DNA from: JABMPJ01 sp964345005
GTDB lineage: Bacteria > Verrucomicrobiota > Kiritimatiellia > UBA8416 > JABMPJ01
Direction: 5' to 3'
DNA length: 64,000 bases
NCBI GenBank assembly: GCA_964345005.1
Contig: CAYFPQ010000002.1
Span: 59,885-123,884 of the forward strand
Below are positions 1-8,748 of this stretch, in pieces (the first letter of the stretch is position 1; every line of letters begins with the position of its first letter). The notes beneath the pieces are model-generated. The model was not told where the DNA came from. It did no database searches and saw only the letters and a list, made by a program, of their open reading frames with translations. Made by a program: the position numbers and the translations under genes.

Positions 1-601
1 CGAACGCGCGATCCAACGCACCGCCGGCGGTCAGCATCTGTATACTCCGGGAGGAGGTCCAGTCGGTAGAATCAGTAGCAACAGAAATTCCGAAACCCGA
101 GTAGCAGGAATCCATGATGAAGAAGCTGTGACGGTTGGGCATGGTTTCAACAGCCTCGCGCAGCGCCTGCATCGATAGGCCGTCATCGGCCTCGTGCCCC
201 GCGCGAGTTTCGACCGGAAGCAGGTAACCCATCTGGTTGCCGCTGGAATCGGCACCGGTCCAGCCGTGGCCCGCGTAGAAGAAGACGAACAGGTCGTTGT
301 CGCCGATCTCATCGCCGACTTCCTTGAGAGCGCCCATGATATCCTCGCGGCCGGCCTCTTCGTCGGTGAGGAGTATAACCTTGTCGAACCCGTAGCTGTG
401 GAAAACCTGCGACATCTCAACAGCGTCGTTGACCGAGCAGGAGAGAGGGGCGTAGGAGGGATAGTCGTTGATGCCGACGCAAACGGCGATCCGGCGACTG
501 TAGGCCTCGCTCGCAGCCTGACCCATCACGGTGGCGGCCAGAATGAATGTTGCGGTGGCTGCCAGCGTCCGCCCGATCTTGCTGTTGTATTTGAGTGTCA
601 T
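1..601 (-). CDS. Caspase-like (C14) protease, 3' end beyond window
   Basis: About 200 residues are visible; the gene continues past the left edge. It starts with a signal peptide (charged N-terminus, hydrophobic stretch to about residue 30), so the product should be exported. The caspase fold follows: VCVGINDYP near residue 43, the catalytic histidine in YAGHG near 113 and the catalytic cysteine in DSCYSG near 158. Both residues of the dyad are present, so it should be an active peptidase rather than a pseudo-caspase. The ATG at 601 is chosen because GGGAG lies eight bases upstream and the signal peptide starts there. C-terminal domains, which often set the role of bacterial caspases, are not visible. 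The family call is firm; the substrate is unknown. Confidence 0.88.
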   Translation of the reverse strand, partial: MTLKYNSKIGRTLAATATFILAATVMGQAASEAYSRRIAVCVGINDYPSYAPLSCSVNDAVEMSQVFHSYGFDKVILLTDEEAGREDIMGALKEVGDEIGDNDLFVFFYAGHGWTGADSSGNQMGYLLPVETRAGHEADDGLSMQALREAVETMPNRHSFFIMDSCYSGFGISVATDSTDWTSSRSIQMLTAGGALDRAF

Positions 602-698
602 CCTTTTTACTCCCACTGTCGCTCGTGCGGCTGTATATCGCAGTGGGCGTGCCAGGATGACTTAGAGTTCTATAACCCGTTCCTTATAAAGTAATTAT

Positions 699-729
699 AA
701 AAAAAGACGCCACGGAGAACCGAGGCGCC
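699..729 (-). terminator. Rho-independent terminator of the kinase/regulator operon
   Basis: Read on the minus strand, a ten-base stem with one mismatch and one G-T pair closes a TTCT loop and is followed by seven T residues. It lies 36 bases after the stop codon of the sigma-54 regulator gene, before the caspase gene. Confidence 0.8.
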
Positions 730-764
730 AGGCATGTGAAAAACCGGTACAATGTCAAAAAATG

Positions 765-2198
765 TTACACAGCGCTTTCCTCCTCCGCGCGTATGTTCTT
801 AAGGTGTCTGTTCAGGGTCTGACGGGTGATCCCAAGCAGCTGGGAAGCCATGGTTTGGTTGCCGTCGGTACGGCGCAGGGCCTCCTCGATCAGGAGTCGT
901 TCGGCCTGCCGGATCGAGGGCAGGGGCTGTTCGGGACTGAGAAAATCGGGTGCCGGTGCGGGGGTGCTGGGGACTTCGGGCAGAGAGCCCTGTTCGCGTT
1001 TGATGGCCTCGCGGAACGTGTTCATAGAGAGTACGCCGCCCTTGTGAATGCTGACGGCATCGTAGCACATCGCTTCCAGCTCTCGGATATTGCCTGGGAA
1101 GGAGTAGGTGGAAAGCAATGTTACGAGTTCAGGAGGCGGCGTGGGCTTCTTCTTGCTCATCTCGGACGCCGACCGGGCAAGAAAATGATCCAGTAGCAGA
1201 GAAAGATCGCCGAGGCGCTCACGAAGCGGAGGCACGTTGACGTGGTGAGAGCGCAGGCGGAAGTAAAGGTCCTCGCGGAAGTCGCCGGATCGTTGCAGGC
1301 TCTGCAGGTCCCGGTTGGTGGCCACTACGATCCGCGCGTTGGTCCGCTTCGGGCTGTCAGACCCCAGCGCGAGATACTCTCGCTCCTGCACGAGGCGCAG
1401 CAGCTTAACCTGGGACATACTGTTCAAGTCGCCGATCTCATCCAGAAAAAGCGTTCCGCCTTCGGCGCGTTCGATCAGGCCTTTGCGTACATCGACGGCG
1501 CCCGTGAAGGCGCCTTTGACGTGGCCGAAGAGGGTATCGGAGAACACGTTGTCATCCAGCCCGGCGATGTTGACCGGAATAAACTCACCCTCGCGTCCAC
1601 TGGCCTCGTGAATGGCTTTGGCAATAAGTTCTTTTCCAACGCCTGTTTCACCGGTTACCAGGATGGGTTGAGGCGTACCGGCGATGGCTTCGATGTACTG
1701 GAAGAGCGCGCGCATGTTGGCGTCGCTCGTGATGAGGTTACCGAACGCGTCCGGCTGCATCAGCTCCGTGGATAGCAGCTGGCGGGTGAGGAGGGCATTT
1801 TCGCGCCGCATATCGCGTACATCGAGTGCGCGTCGAAGCCCTGTAAGGAGATGCTCTTCCTTCACGGGCTTTACCATGTAGTCGAACGCCCCGGCCCGCA
1901 TGCACTTGACCGCGGTATCGACTTCGTCAACTCCGGTCACAACAATAACGGGCAAGTCCGGGCTGCGCTGTACGATCATGGGTAGCACGTCGCGACCGGA
2001 GAGTCGCGGCATGTTCAGGTCGAGCAGCACAGCATCGAACTCGTGCTCCTTCATGATGGCTTCGACATCTGCCCCGTCTACGCATGTGATGACATTGGTG
2101 ATGCCATCGGCGCGGAGCGTGTAGACATAATTACGCAGCAGATCCGCGTCATCGTCGACCAGTAGAACGGGATGTACCGGAAAAGCGGGTTTGTTCAT
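765..2198 (-). CDS. NtrC-family sigma-54-dependent response regulator
   Basis: The 477-residue protein has the full NtrC layout. A receiver domain (about 10-125) carries the phospho-acceptor Asp60 in LLDLNMP. The AAA+ domain (about 155-380) has Walker A GETGVGKE, the sigma-54 contact loop GAFTGA and Walker B TLFLDEIG. A Fis-type helix-turn-helix (about 435-472) includes LGITRQTLNRHL. When phosphorylated it should open sigma-54 promoters. Its start overlaps the stop of the histidine kinase gene by four bases, so the two are translationally coupled and form a two-component pair. The regulated promoters are not evident in this window. Confidence 0.95.
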   Translation of the reverse strand: MNKPAFPVHPVLLVDDDADLLRNYVYTLRADGITNVITCVDGADVEAIMKEHEFDAVLLDLNMPRLSGRDVLPMIVQRSPDLPVIVVTGVDEVDTAVKCMRAGAFDYMVKPVKEEHLLTGLRRALDVRDMRRENALLTRQLLSTELMQPDAFGNLITSDANMRALFQYIEAIAGTPQPILVTGETGVGKELIAKAIHEASGREGEFIPVNIAGLDDNVFSDTLFGHVKGAFTGAVDVRKGLIERAEGGTLFLDEIGDLNSMSQVKLLRLVQEREYLALGSDSPKRTNARIVVATNRDLQSLQRSGDFREDLYFRLRSHHVNVPPLRERLGDLSLLLDHFLARSASEMSKKKPTPPPELVTLLSTYSFPGNIRELEAMCYDAVSIHKGGVLSMNTFREAIKREQGSLPEVPSTPAPAPDFLSPEQPLPSIRQAERLLIEEALRRTDGNQTMASQLLGITRQTLNRHLKNIRAEEESAV

Positions 2199-3385
2199 GC
2201 TGCTGTCTCCTCGCTATCTCTGGGTGCCGGGAGGGTCAGTGTAACCAGTGTGCCATGGCCGCCGGTCGAGCTGAATACGAGCGCACCACCGTGATTCTCG
2301 GCAATCTGCCGCGAAATCGACAGCCCGAGCCCGGTACCACCCGTATCGTGCTTAGTTGTGAAGAAGGGATCGGTAACCTGCGGCAGCGACTCCGGCGGAA
2401 TACCCTCGCCCTCGTCCTGCACCGTAATGTACACCTCGTGTGCAGCCGGGCTATAGGCCGTTGACAACGTAATTCCGCAGTCCCGATTCGGAAGGGCCTG
2501 GCAGGCATTGCTGAGCAAGTTGATAACCACCTGCTCGATACGACGGGCCGTACCCCTGACAGAGGGCAGATCATCGGCGCATTTCAGCTTGAAGTTGTGC
2601 GTGGCCTTACGAATGGTTACACCCATCAAGTTGGCGGCGCTCTGCACGATAGCGTTGACGTCAAACAGGTCCAGCACGACCCCATCATCCCTGCGGGCAT
2701 AGCACTTCAGGTCGGTAACCAGTCGATTGATCCGCTCCGCCGCACGGTAGCAGGATGCCACCATCTCCGGAATGTCTTCACGGATCTCGCTGTAGCTGCC
2801 GATACTCAAGTCGAAATCGCCTTCCTTCTCCTTGCGTTCGTCGAGGATGGGTCTCAGGTCTTCGACGATGCGCTGTAGTGTCTTCAGGCTGAGCAACATC
2901 ACGTTGTTCGGATTGCTGACCTCGTGCGCCACACCGGAAACCAGTGTGCCAAGCGCGGCGAGCTTCTGCGCCTGTACGAGCTGGGCTTCAGCACGCTTCT
3001 GCTCGGTAATGTCCTGCCGAGTGACGATGGCCCCTTGCGTGAACGGGGCGATCGTGAACGAAAAGATATGTCCCCCGGAGCGGACATCGGAGACCTCGCG
3101 CACAATGTTCAGATCGAGCGCCTTCTTCAGCTCGCCCTTCATGATCAGGTCACAATCCGAATCGCCGGAAAAAAGTGACTTGCCCAAGTCGGGGAGAGGA
3201 TCATGGGCGTGGCGGCGGGCCAGGTTGCTCTTCACGACCCTGCCCTCGCGATCGACAATTGTGATGGCGGACGGGTTGTGCTGGAAGAGCGCAAAATTGA
3301 ACTCCTCCTTTTCGTGGCACTCACGCAGGACCCTGCCTAGATCAAGCGTCTCCGCGGTAGTGGCGTTATCGTTCTTTTCCGTCAT
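2195..3385 (-). CDS. Soluble PAS-type sensor histidine kinase
   Basis: A PAS-like sensor region (about 30-125) precedes a HisKA dimerisation domain with the phospho-accepting His154 in GVAHEVSNP and an HATPase domain with N box INLLSNACQAL, DEGEGIP and GTGLGLSIS. No membrane segment or signal peptide is present, so it should sense a cytoplasmic signal. The ATG at 3385 is chosen over the GTG three codons upstream because the ACGGAG ribosome-binding site overlaps that GTG and is well spaced for the ATG. It donates phosphate to the NtrC-like regulator encoded immediately downstream. The N-terminal sensor does not reveal its ligand. Confidence 0.93.
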   Translation of the reverse strand: MTEKNDNATTAETLDLGRVLRECHEKEEFNFALFQHNPSAITIVDREGRVVKSNLARRHAHDPLPDLGKSLFSGDSDCDLIMKGELKKALDLNIVREVSDVRSGGHIFSFTIAPFTQGAIVTRQDITEQKRAEAQLVQAQKLAALGTLVSGVAHEVSNPNNVMLLSLKTLQRIVEDLRPILDERKEKEGDFDLSIGSYSEIREDIPEMVASCYRAAERINRLVTDLKCYARRDDGVVLDLFDVNAIVQSAANLMGVTIRKATHNFKLKCADDLPSVRGTARRIEQVVINLLSNACQALPNRDCGITLSTAYSPAAHEVYITVQDEGEGIPPESLPQVTDPFFTTKHDTGGTGLGLSISRQIAENHGGALVFSSTGGHGTLVTLTLPAPRDSEETAA

Positions 3386-3414
3386 GACCAACACTCCGTG
3401 TTCGGGATTGAAAC

Positions 3415-3443
3415 ATACTACCGAGTCGATTGGATCTATGCAA
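3415..3443 (-). promoter_or_regulatory. Sigma-70-like promoter of the kinase/regulator operon
   Basis: On the minus strand TTGCAT and TAGTAT are separated by exactly 17 bases. The predicted start gives a leader of roughly 20-25 bases before the kinase ATG. The -35 box overlaps the last codons of the AraC-type gene. Confidence 0.5.
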
Positions 3444-4653
3444 TCCCTCGTCGTTCACGCCGGTATTTTGCCGGCGTGGTTCCGGTCATCTCTCTGAACT
3501 GGCGCGTGAAGAAGCTTTGGTCGGAGAACCCGACCTCGTATGCGATCTCGGCACAGGTCAGCGAGGACTCCTCAAGGAGATGGCGTGCCCTTTCGGTGCG
3601 GAGCCGTTTGACGTGCTGCAGAATGGTTCGGCCGGTGACGTCCTTGACCATGTGCGCGATGCGGAACGTGCTGAGACCTACGTGCTCGGCCACATCATCA
3701 AGGCGCAGCTCTTCGGTGTAGTGTTCGGCAATATAGTCGAGCGCCTTGCGAACCTTCTTGTTGGTACGTCCATAGCCCTGCTCGAAGATGCTGTCCATGA
3801 AATCGTCCAGTGCCTGTCGCACGACTTTGCAGAGCGCTTCGAATCCCTCCGTGTTGAATACTTGCTCCATCCACTTCTGCTGCCGCTCGAGCAGGGGCTC
3901 GAGCAGGGGGCTGTCTTCAACCGCTGCACGTACCAGATAGCCCATCATCTCGATAATGCGCGCACGGATTACTGCCTCGCGCGGGGAATAGAGATAGATG
4001 GCGGCGAGCATGGTGTTCAACATGCTGCGGGCGCCCGCCCGGTTGCCGACACGAATCAGCGAGAGCAGGATGCGCTCCTCTTCCAAGGGGTACGCACGGT
4101 CCGGCTGGCGCTTGCGCTCGTGGATTACCTCCGCAATCTGTCGCTGCTGCAGGGCGTCGGTGCGGTTGCGTGTCAGAAGGGCGGGGTCCCAGCCGCTGAG
4201 CTGATAGAAGGATTCGTACAGGCTGGCGGCGGCCTCATGCACACGCGGCTGTGGCCAGAAAGGAATCTTGCCGACATAGGCCGCGGCCGACTTTCGGCCG
4301 ACTCCGGCCGACACGATGAAATTAACCAACTCGGTTGTGTCGGTGACATCGCCCTCGATGCGCACCTCGCCGCCGGTAAGCCCGCCCTCGACGGACTCCT
4401 CGTCCACCAGTGGTATAACCCAGGTCATCAACCCCGGCGCCATAAAGAGCGAGTAAGGTTCGCCCCAACGCACCGCTTCCTGGAGCGCGTGAGCGCGGGC
4501 GCGGCAGAAGATGGCGTTGTTGTGAAGGGCGGAGCTGTGTTCGCGGTCGGTAATGGAACCGTTCCCGGCGATCGGCAGGCAGGTCAGGCCATACTCATTT
4601 CGGTACGCCCGTCGCAGCTGCGTCATCATGTTGGCGGAGAGCCGTGAAGCCAT
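3436..4653 (-). CDS. AraC-family regulator with PocR ligand-binding domain
   Basis: The N-terminal 160 residues match the PocR sensory domain (short conserved blocks such as GLTCLPIAGNG, and CRARAH, PLVDEESVEGGLTGGEV, which normally surround a small-molecule pocket). The C-terminal 100 residues hold two AraC helix-turn-helix motifs (LRLDDVAEHVGLSTFRIAHM and AEIAYEVGFSDQSFFTRQF). PocR domains sense propanediol-like or other small hydrocarbon derivatives in known systems; the ligand here is unknown. The gene lies just upstream of, and on the same strand as, the kinase/regulator pair, so the three may form one signalling locus. It is divergent from mutY. Confidence 0.9.
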   Translation of the reverse strand: MASRLSANMMTQLRRAYRNEYGLTCLPIAGNGSITDREHSSALHNNAIFCRARAHALQEAVRWGEPYSLFMAPGLMTWVIPLVDEESVEGGLTGGEVRIEGDVTDTTELVNFIVSAGVGRKSAAAYVGKIPFWPQPRVHEAAASLYESFYQLSGWDPALLTRNRTDALQQRQIAEVIHERKRQPDRAYPLEEERILLSLIRVGNRAGARSMLNTMLAAIYLYSPREAVIRARIIEMMGYLVRAAVEDSPLLEPLLERQQKWMEQVFNTEGFEALCKVVRQALDDFMDSIFEQGYGRTNKKVRKALDYIAEHYTEELRLDDVAEHVGLSTFRIAHMVKDVTGRTILQHVKRLRTERARHLLEESSLTCAEIAYEVGFSDQSFFTRQFREMTGTTPAKYRRERRGIA

Positions 4654-4762
4654 AGCAAGAAAATCCTATTTCCTGTTCAGGCGCACCGTAGCACGTGGAC
4701 AGACACAAGTACATACTCCAAAATACTCGCGCCACTGCGCCCGACCCGCTAAGGTTCCGCCC

Positions 4763-5839
4763 ATGACCATTGCCGATGTCAGAGGCATGCGACGCGCCCT
4801 CCTGCGTTGGTTCGATCGAAACCGGCGTCGCATGCCGTGGCGCGATGATCCGCAGCCGTACAAGGTGTGGATCAGCGAGGTCATGCTGCAGCAGACCCAA
4901 GTGACCACCGTGATGCCCTATTTCGAGCGGTTCATCAGGCGGTTCCCGACAGTCTCCGACCTTGCCGCCGCCGACCTGCAGGAGGTCCTCGAGGTGTGGC
5001 AAGGCCTCGGTTACTACTCCCGTGCGCGCAACCTCCACAAGGCGGCTCGCGTTGTGATGGACGTGCATGACGGCAACCTGCCACGGCTGGCACGCGAATG
5101 GCAGGCCCTGCCTGGCATTGGGCCCTACGCGGCTGGCGCCATTGCAAGTATCGCGTTCAACGAAGCCGTACCAGCGGTGGACGGCAACGTAGTGCGAGTG
5201 TTCACCCGCCTGCTTGGCATCCGCAAGGATAGTACAAAGTCCGCTGTCCGGCGCGCCCTGACGGAGCAGGTCGCTCGGATGATGGCACCGCGACGTGCCG
5301 GTGACTTCAACCAGGCGGTTATGGAGTTGGGTGCACTCGTCTGTAAGCCGCGCAGCCCGGATTGCTCGAGCTGCCCCCTTCAGCGCTGGTGCATAGCGTA
5401 TGCGAAAGGGCTGACTGCCCGCATACCCTATCGCCCACGGCGCAAGCCTGTCCCGCACATTGACGTAGCCGCCTGCGTGATTCGGCGTGGCGATCGCGTA
5501 CTGATTGCGCGTCGGTGCGCGGACCAGATGTTGGGTGGGCTGTGGGAGTTTCCGGGCGGGAAGCAGGAGACGGGCGAGACAATCGAGGAGACCGCGGTTC
5601 GTGAAATCGCCGAGGAGCTCGGCATTGAAATCCGTGTGGTACAGAAGCTTGGCGCCATCCAACACGCGTTCAGCCATTTCAAGATGACGCTGCATGTCTT
5701 CGAATGTCGACCGACACGTGGGCGTGCCCGTGCGGTTACAGTGGATGCTGTCAAGTGGGTTTCCATCGCCGACCTTGGCGGCTACCCGTTCCCGGCCGCG
5801 GACCGGAAAGTGGTTGCGTGGCTGGCCAAGTCATCATGA
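4763..5839 (+). CDS. mutY: A/G-specific adenine DNA glycosylase MutY
   Basis: MutY removes adenine mispaired with 8-oxoguanine. The 358-residue protein has the HhH-GPD fold with LPGIGPYAAGAIASIAF near 115, a four-cysteine iron-sulfur loop (C-x6-C-x2-C-x5-C, about 195-211), and a C-terminal Nudix-like domain containing a complete Nudix box (GGKQETGETIEETAVREIAE) used to recognise 8-oxoG. The open frame extends upstream to 4553, but that part overlaps the AraC-type gene. The ATG at 4763, preceded by AAGG, gives the usual MutY N-terminus. Length is normal for the family. A palindromic repeat element follows its stop. Confidence 0.95.
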   Translation: MTIADVRGMRRALLRWFDRNRRRMPWRDDPQPYKVWISEVMLQQTQVTTVMPYFERFIRRFPTVSDLAAADLQEVLEVWQGLGYYSRARNLHKAARVVMDVHDGNLPRLAREWQALPGIGPYAAGAIASIAFNEAVPAVDGNVVRVFTRLLGIRKDSTKSAVRRALTEQVARMMAPRRAGDFNQAVMELGALVCKPRSPDCSSCPLQRWCIAYAKGLTARIPYRPRRKPVPHIDVAACVIRRGDRVLIARRCADQMLGGLWEFPGGKQETGETIEETAVREIAEELGIEIRVVQKLGAIQHAFSHFKMTLHVFECRPTRGRARAVTVDAVKWVSIADLGGYPFPAADRKVVAWLAKSS

Positions 5840-5854
5840 TCAAACGTGGCTTGC

Positions 5855-5937
5855 GGCTCGCTCGGAGAGCTCGCCCTACCTCAGCTTGGGCAAGGTCCAT
5901 CGTGGGTGAGGTAGGGCGAGCTGTCCCCAGCGAGCCG
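5855..5937. repeat. Dispersed palindromic element, diverged copy
   Basis: Two arms of about 29 bases form an inverted repeat around a 25-base centre, each containing CTACCT or AGGTAG next to a GC-rich hairpin. The same layout recurs at 20751-20836 and 52960-53041, with a half copy at 50439-50465. This copy has GGCTCGCTC and GGGCGAGCT arms in place of the commoner versions. Confidence 0.75.
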
Positions 5938-6020
5938 GATTTGATCACGGTATTTGGGTTCAGGCTTGAGTTGCGGATGATGTGGTGATAGAGACGCCTC
6001 TTCACGGAGAGGATTCTGCT

Positions 6021-7067
6021 ATGAGCGATACTTTGAGAGTTGGTGTGATCGGGCTGGGGATGGGACGTCATCACGTGACGGGTTTCAATGCGCACCCACA
6101 GGCCGCGGTCGTAGCGATCAGTGATACGCAGGAAGACCGGTTGGCGGAGATCGGCGATCCCAACAACGTCCCGGGGCGCTATACGGATGCGGCCGAGATG
6201 ATCGCGAAGGAGAACCTGGACATCGTCTCCATCGCCACACCCAACAAGTTCCATCATCCTTACACCATGATGGCATTCGACGCGGGAGCCAACGTGTTCT
6301 GCGAGAAGCCGATGGCCATGAACGCGGCAGAGGCCCGCGAGATGCTTGAGAAGGGGCGTACCGTAGGCAAACGCCTCATGATCAACTTCTCCTATCGGTT
6401 CAGCCCACAGTCGTGGGCGCTCAAGAAGGAGGTCGACCGGGGGACACTGGGCGAGGTCTATTATGCGCGCACACAGTGGCTGCGCCGGCGCGGCATGCCG
6501 GGTTTCGGTGGATGGTTCGGTACCAAGGCGCTCTCCGGCGGCGGCCCCTTGATTGACTTGGGCGTACACCGCCTCGACCTCGCACTCTGGTTGATGGGGT
6601 ATCCACAACCGGTATGGGTGTTGGCAAGCACCTACAACCACATCGCTTCCAAGTTGGCGCAACAGCAGGACAAAGTGTTTGATGTTGAAGACATGGCCGT
6701 TGCGCTGATCACGTTCGAAAACGGCACCACGCTGGAGGTCGAAGCGAGTTGGGCTGCCAACATTGCCGACGAGGAACTCATGCAGACGCGTCTGCTGGGG
6801 ACGAAGGCAGGGCTTCTGCAGCGCAACATCAATGGGACGTACGAGTTCGAGGCCAAGATCTACTATGAGCGCGATGGGTCGCAGTACGACACGGAACTAC
6901 GTCCCCCGGTTCCCGACGCGACCAGCTCAATGGCTCACTTCGTCGACTCCCTGGTGGCTGATCGGCCGCACATCGCTACAGGTGAAGAGGGGTTGATCGT
7001 CATGGAGCTTCTCGACGCCATCTACGAAAGTGCTGAAAGCGGCAAGCCGGTCAAGATCACAGCGTGA
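6021..7067 (+). CDS. Gfo/Idh/MocA-family oxidoreductase
   Basis: A 348-residue NAD(P)-dependent sugar or inositol-type dehydrogenase. The Rossmann motif GVIGLGMGRHH lies at the N-terminus, CEKPMAMN near residue 98 carries the conserved EKP lysine, and the second domain has LIDLGVHRLDL with the catalytic-type Asp and His. The start at 6021 has GGAGAGG nine bases upstream. The gene stands alone after mutY and ends in an 11-base tail-to-tail overlap with cdd. The family includes many substrate specificities, and nothing nearby identifies the sugar. Confidence 0.92.
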   Translation: MSDTLRVGVIGLGMGRHHVTGFNAHPQAAVVAISDTQEDRLAEIGDPNNVPGRYTDAAEMIAKENLDIVSIATPNKFHHPYTMMAFDAGANVFCEKPMAMNAAEAREMLEKGRTVGKRLMINFSYRFSPQSWALKKEVDRGTLGEVYYARTQWLRRRGMPGFGGWFGTKALSGGGPLIDLGVHRLDLALWLMGYPQPVWVLASTYNHIASKLAQQQDKVFDVEDMAVALITFENGTTLEVEASWAANIADEELMQTRLLGTKAGLLQRNINGTYEFEAKIYYERDGSQYDTELRPPVPDATSSMAHFVDSLVADRPHIATGEEGLIVMELLDAIYESAESGKPVKITA

Positions 7068-7446
7068 ACGCGTTCGGGAGCAGATCGCCAAGCGTCGTGG
7101 TCTCGTAACCATCCGTGTAGCCTGCCCCGGCAATGTAGACGGGCAATTCCGGTGTGCAGAATTCTGCCAGCACCTGTCGGCAGGCACCGCAGGGAAACGG
7201 GGCGGGGCCGTCATCGGCGACGATGGCGATAGCCTCGAACTTTACCTGACCTGCTGCTACAGCGGCACCGACGGCAACGCGCTCGGCACAGATGGTAAGT
7301 CCGTAGGACGCATTCTCGACATTGCACCCCGTGAACACCGTGCCATCCTTGGTTAGCAGAGCGGCGCCCACTTCGTACTTCGAGTAGGGAGCATGCGCAT
7401 TGTGGCGTGCGGCTGCGGCTGTGGCCAACAAATCGGCTGGTTTCAT
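7057..7446 (-). CDS. cdd: Cytidine deaminase
   Basis: A 129-residue homotetrameric-type cytidine deaminase that converts cytidine and deoxycytidine to uridine forms. The zinc site is clear: CAE in TICAERVA near residue 55 and PCGACRQ near 85. NVENASYG is the conserved nucleoside-binding segment. Its ATG overlaps the stop of the pyrimidine phosphorylase gene by four bases, so the two are coupled in one salvage operon: deamination followed by phosphorolysis of uridine or deoxyuridine. Confidence 0.96.
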   Translation of the reverse strand: MKPADLLATAAAARHNAHAPYSKYEVGAALLTKDGTVFTGCNVENASYGLTICAERVAVGAAVAAGQVKFEAIAIVADDGPAPFPCGACRQVLAEFCTPELPVYIAGAGYTDGYETTTLGDLLPNAFTL

Positions 7447-8747
7447 GTGATCACCTTTCCAATGAGATCGGGCGGAACGACGGAATATGAGCTGATCCAG
7501 AACGCCTGTTCGACGAAAGGTTTGGCCTCTTCGATAGCCTCGTAGCTGTTGGCGTGAATGGTGGCCATGCGTTGACCCTCCGACACAGTTTCCCCGATCT
7601 TGACGATATCACTGATGCCGACAGCATGATCTACAGCATCCTCAACGCGTCGGCGTCCCGCGCCAAGTGCGACGCACGCGCGACCGATGGCGTCTGCGTC
7701 GGCACCGGCTACGACACCCTCGGCAGGAGCAGGGCAGGGCACCTGGTGTGCTGCCGCGGGTAGACGTGAGGGGTCGTCAATCACGGTTGTGTCGCCGTTT
7801 TGCAGCGCAACCATCTCCTTGAATTTCTCAAGCGCGCGTCCGTCGGCCAACACCTCGCCGAGTCGACGGCGGGCGGCGTTCAAGTCGCGTTCCACACCGG
7901 TGAGCTGCAGCATGTGGGCGGAGAGCTCGATCGTGATCTCGACCAGGTCCGGCGGTCCTTCGCCGCGAAGGGTCTCAACGGTCTCGCGGATTTCGAGTGC
8001 ATTTCCCGCGGTGCGCCCCAGCGGTTGATTCATGTCTGTCACGATAGCCGCCATGCCTTTACCGGCTTCTTTCCCTATGCTGACCATGGTTTCGGCGAGC
8101 TCGGTGGCGAGCTCCGGTGTTTTCATGAACGCCCCCGATCCCCACTTCACGTCGAGGACGAGTGCGTCCATGCCTTCGGCCAGCTTCTTGGACATGATGC
8201 TGGCCGCGATAAGCGGGATGGATGGGACCGTACCGGTAACGTCGCGCAGCGCATAGAGTTTCTTATCGGCCGGGGCGAGCGAATCGGTCTGTCCGATGAT
8301 CGAACAGCCGCACTGGTTCAACACGTCCAGGAAGGCCTCGATCTCCAAATCGGTTCGATAGCCCGGGATTGACTCCAGTTTGTCGAGGGTACCGCCCGTG
8401 ATTCCGAGGCCGCGGCCCGATAACATGGGAACTGCTACACCGCAGCAGGCCACGAGCGGGGCGAGGATGAGAGACACCTTGTCGCCAATGCCGCCAGTCG
8501 AATGCTTGTCAGCCTTCGGCAGAGCGATACCGCTCGTGTCAACCAGGTCACCTGACCGCATCATGGCATCCGTCAGCACGGACACCTCGTGGGCGCTCAT
8601 GCCTTGGAAGTAGATGGCCATGGCCAGGGCGGCCATCTGGTAGTCAGGGATATCGCCCTTCGTGTAGCCTTCGATGAACGCACGGATGTCGGCATCTTCC
8701 AACGCCTTCCCATCGCGCTTCTGCTCAATAATCCATTGCGGAACCAT
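7443..8747 (-). CDS. pdp: Pyrimidine-nucleoside phosphorylase
   Basis: A 434-residue enzyme that cleaves uridine or thymidine to base plus (deoxy)ribose 1-phosphate. It shows DKHSTGGIGDKVSL near 80, the family signature SGRGLGITGGTLDKLES near 110, and ADKKLYALRDVTGTV followed by SIMSKK, closely resembling Bacillus-type Pdp. The open frame runs further upstream inside the ATPase gene. The ATG at 8747 is chosen because it gives the normal family length and lies one base after that gene's stop, so translation is probably coupled. It overlaps cdd by four bases. Confidence 0.94.
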   Translation of the reverse strand: MVPQWIIEQKRDGKALEDADIRAFIEGYTKGDIPDYQMAALAMAIYFQGMSAHEVSVLTDAMMRSGDLVDTSGIALPKADKHSTGGIGDKVSLILAPLVACCGVAVPMLSGRGLGITGGTLDKLESIPGYRTDLEIEAFLDVLNQCGCSIIGQTDSLAPADKKLYALRDVTGTVPSIPLIAASIMSKKLAEGMDALVLDVKWGSGAFMKTPELATELAETMVSIGKEAGKGMAAIVTDMNQPLGRTAGNALEIRETVETLRGEGPPDLVEITIELSAHMLQLTGVERDLNAARRRLGEVLADGRALEKFKEMVALQNGDTTVIDDPSRLPAAAHQVPCPAPAEGVVAGADADAIGRACVALGAGRRRVEDAVDHAVGISDIVKIGETVSEGQRMATIHANSYEAIEEAKPFVEQAFWISSYSVVPPDLIGKVIT

Positions 8748-8748
8748 A

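Noticed and set aside
3430..4647. 405-codon frame antisense to the PocR-AraC gene
   Set aside because: It mirrors the real gene almost exactly, has no recognisable motif, and reflects the GC-rich third codon positions.
4595..5695. 366-codon frame antisense to mutY
   Set aside because: The plus strand encodes unmistakable MutY motifs; the opposite frame has none.
5751..6662. 303-codon frame antisense to the Gfo/Idh/MocA gene
   Set aside because: No domain, no start signal, and full overlap with a clear gene.
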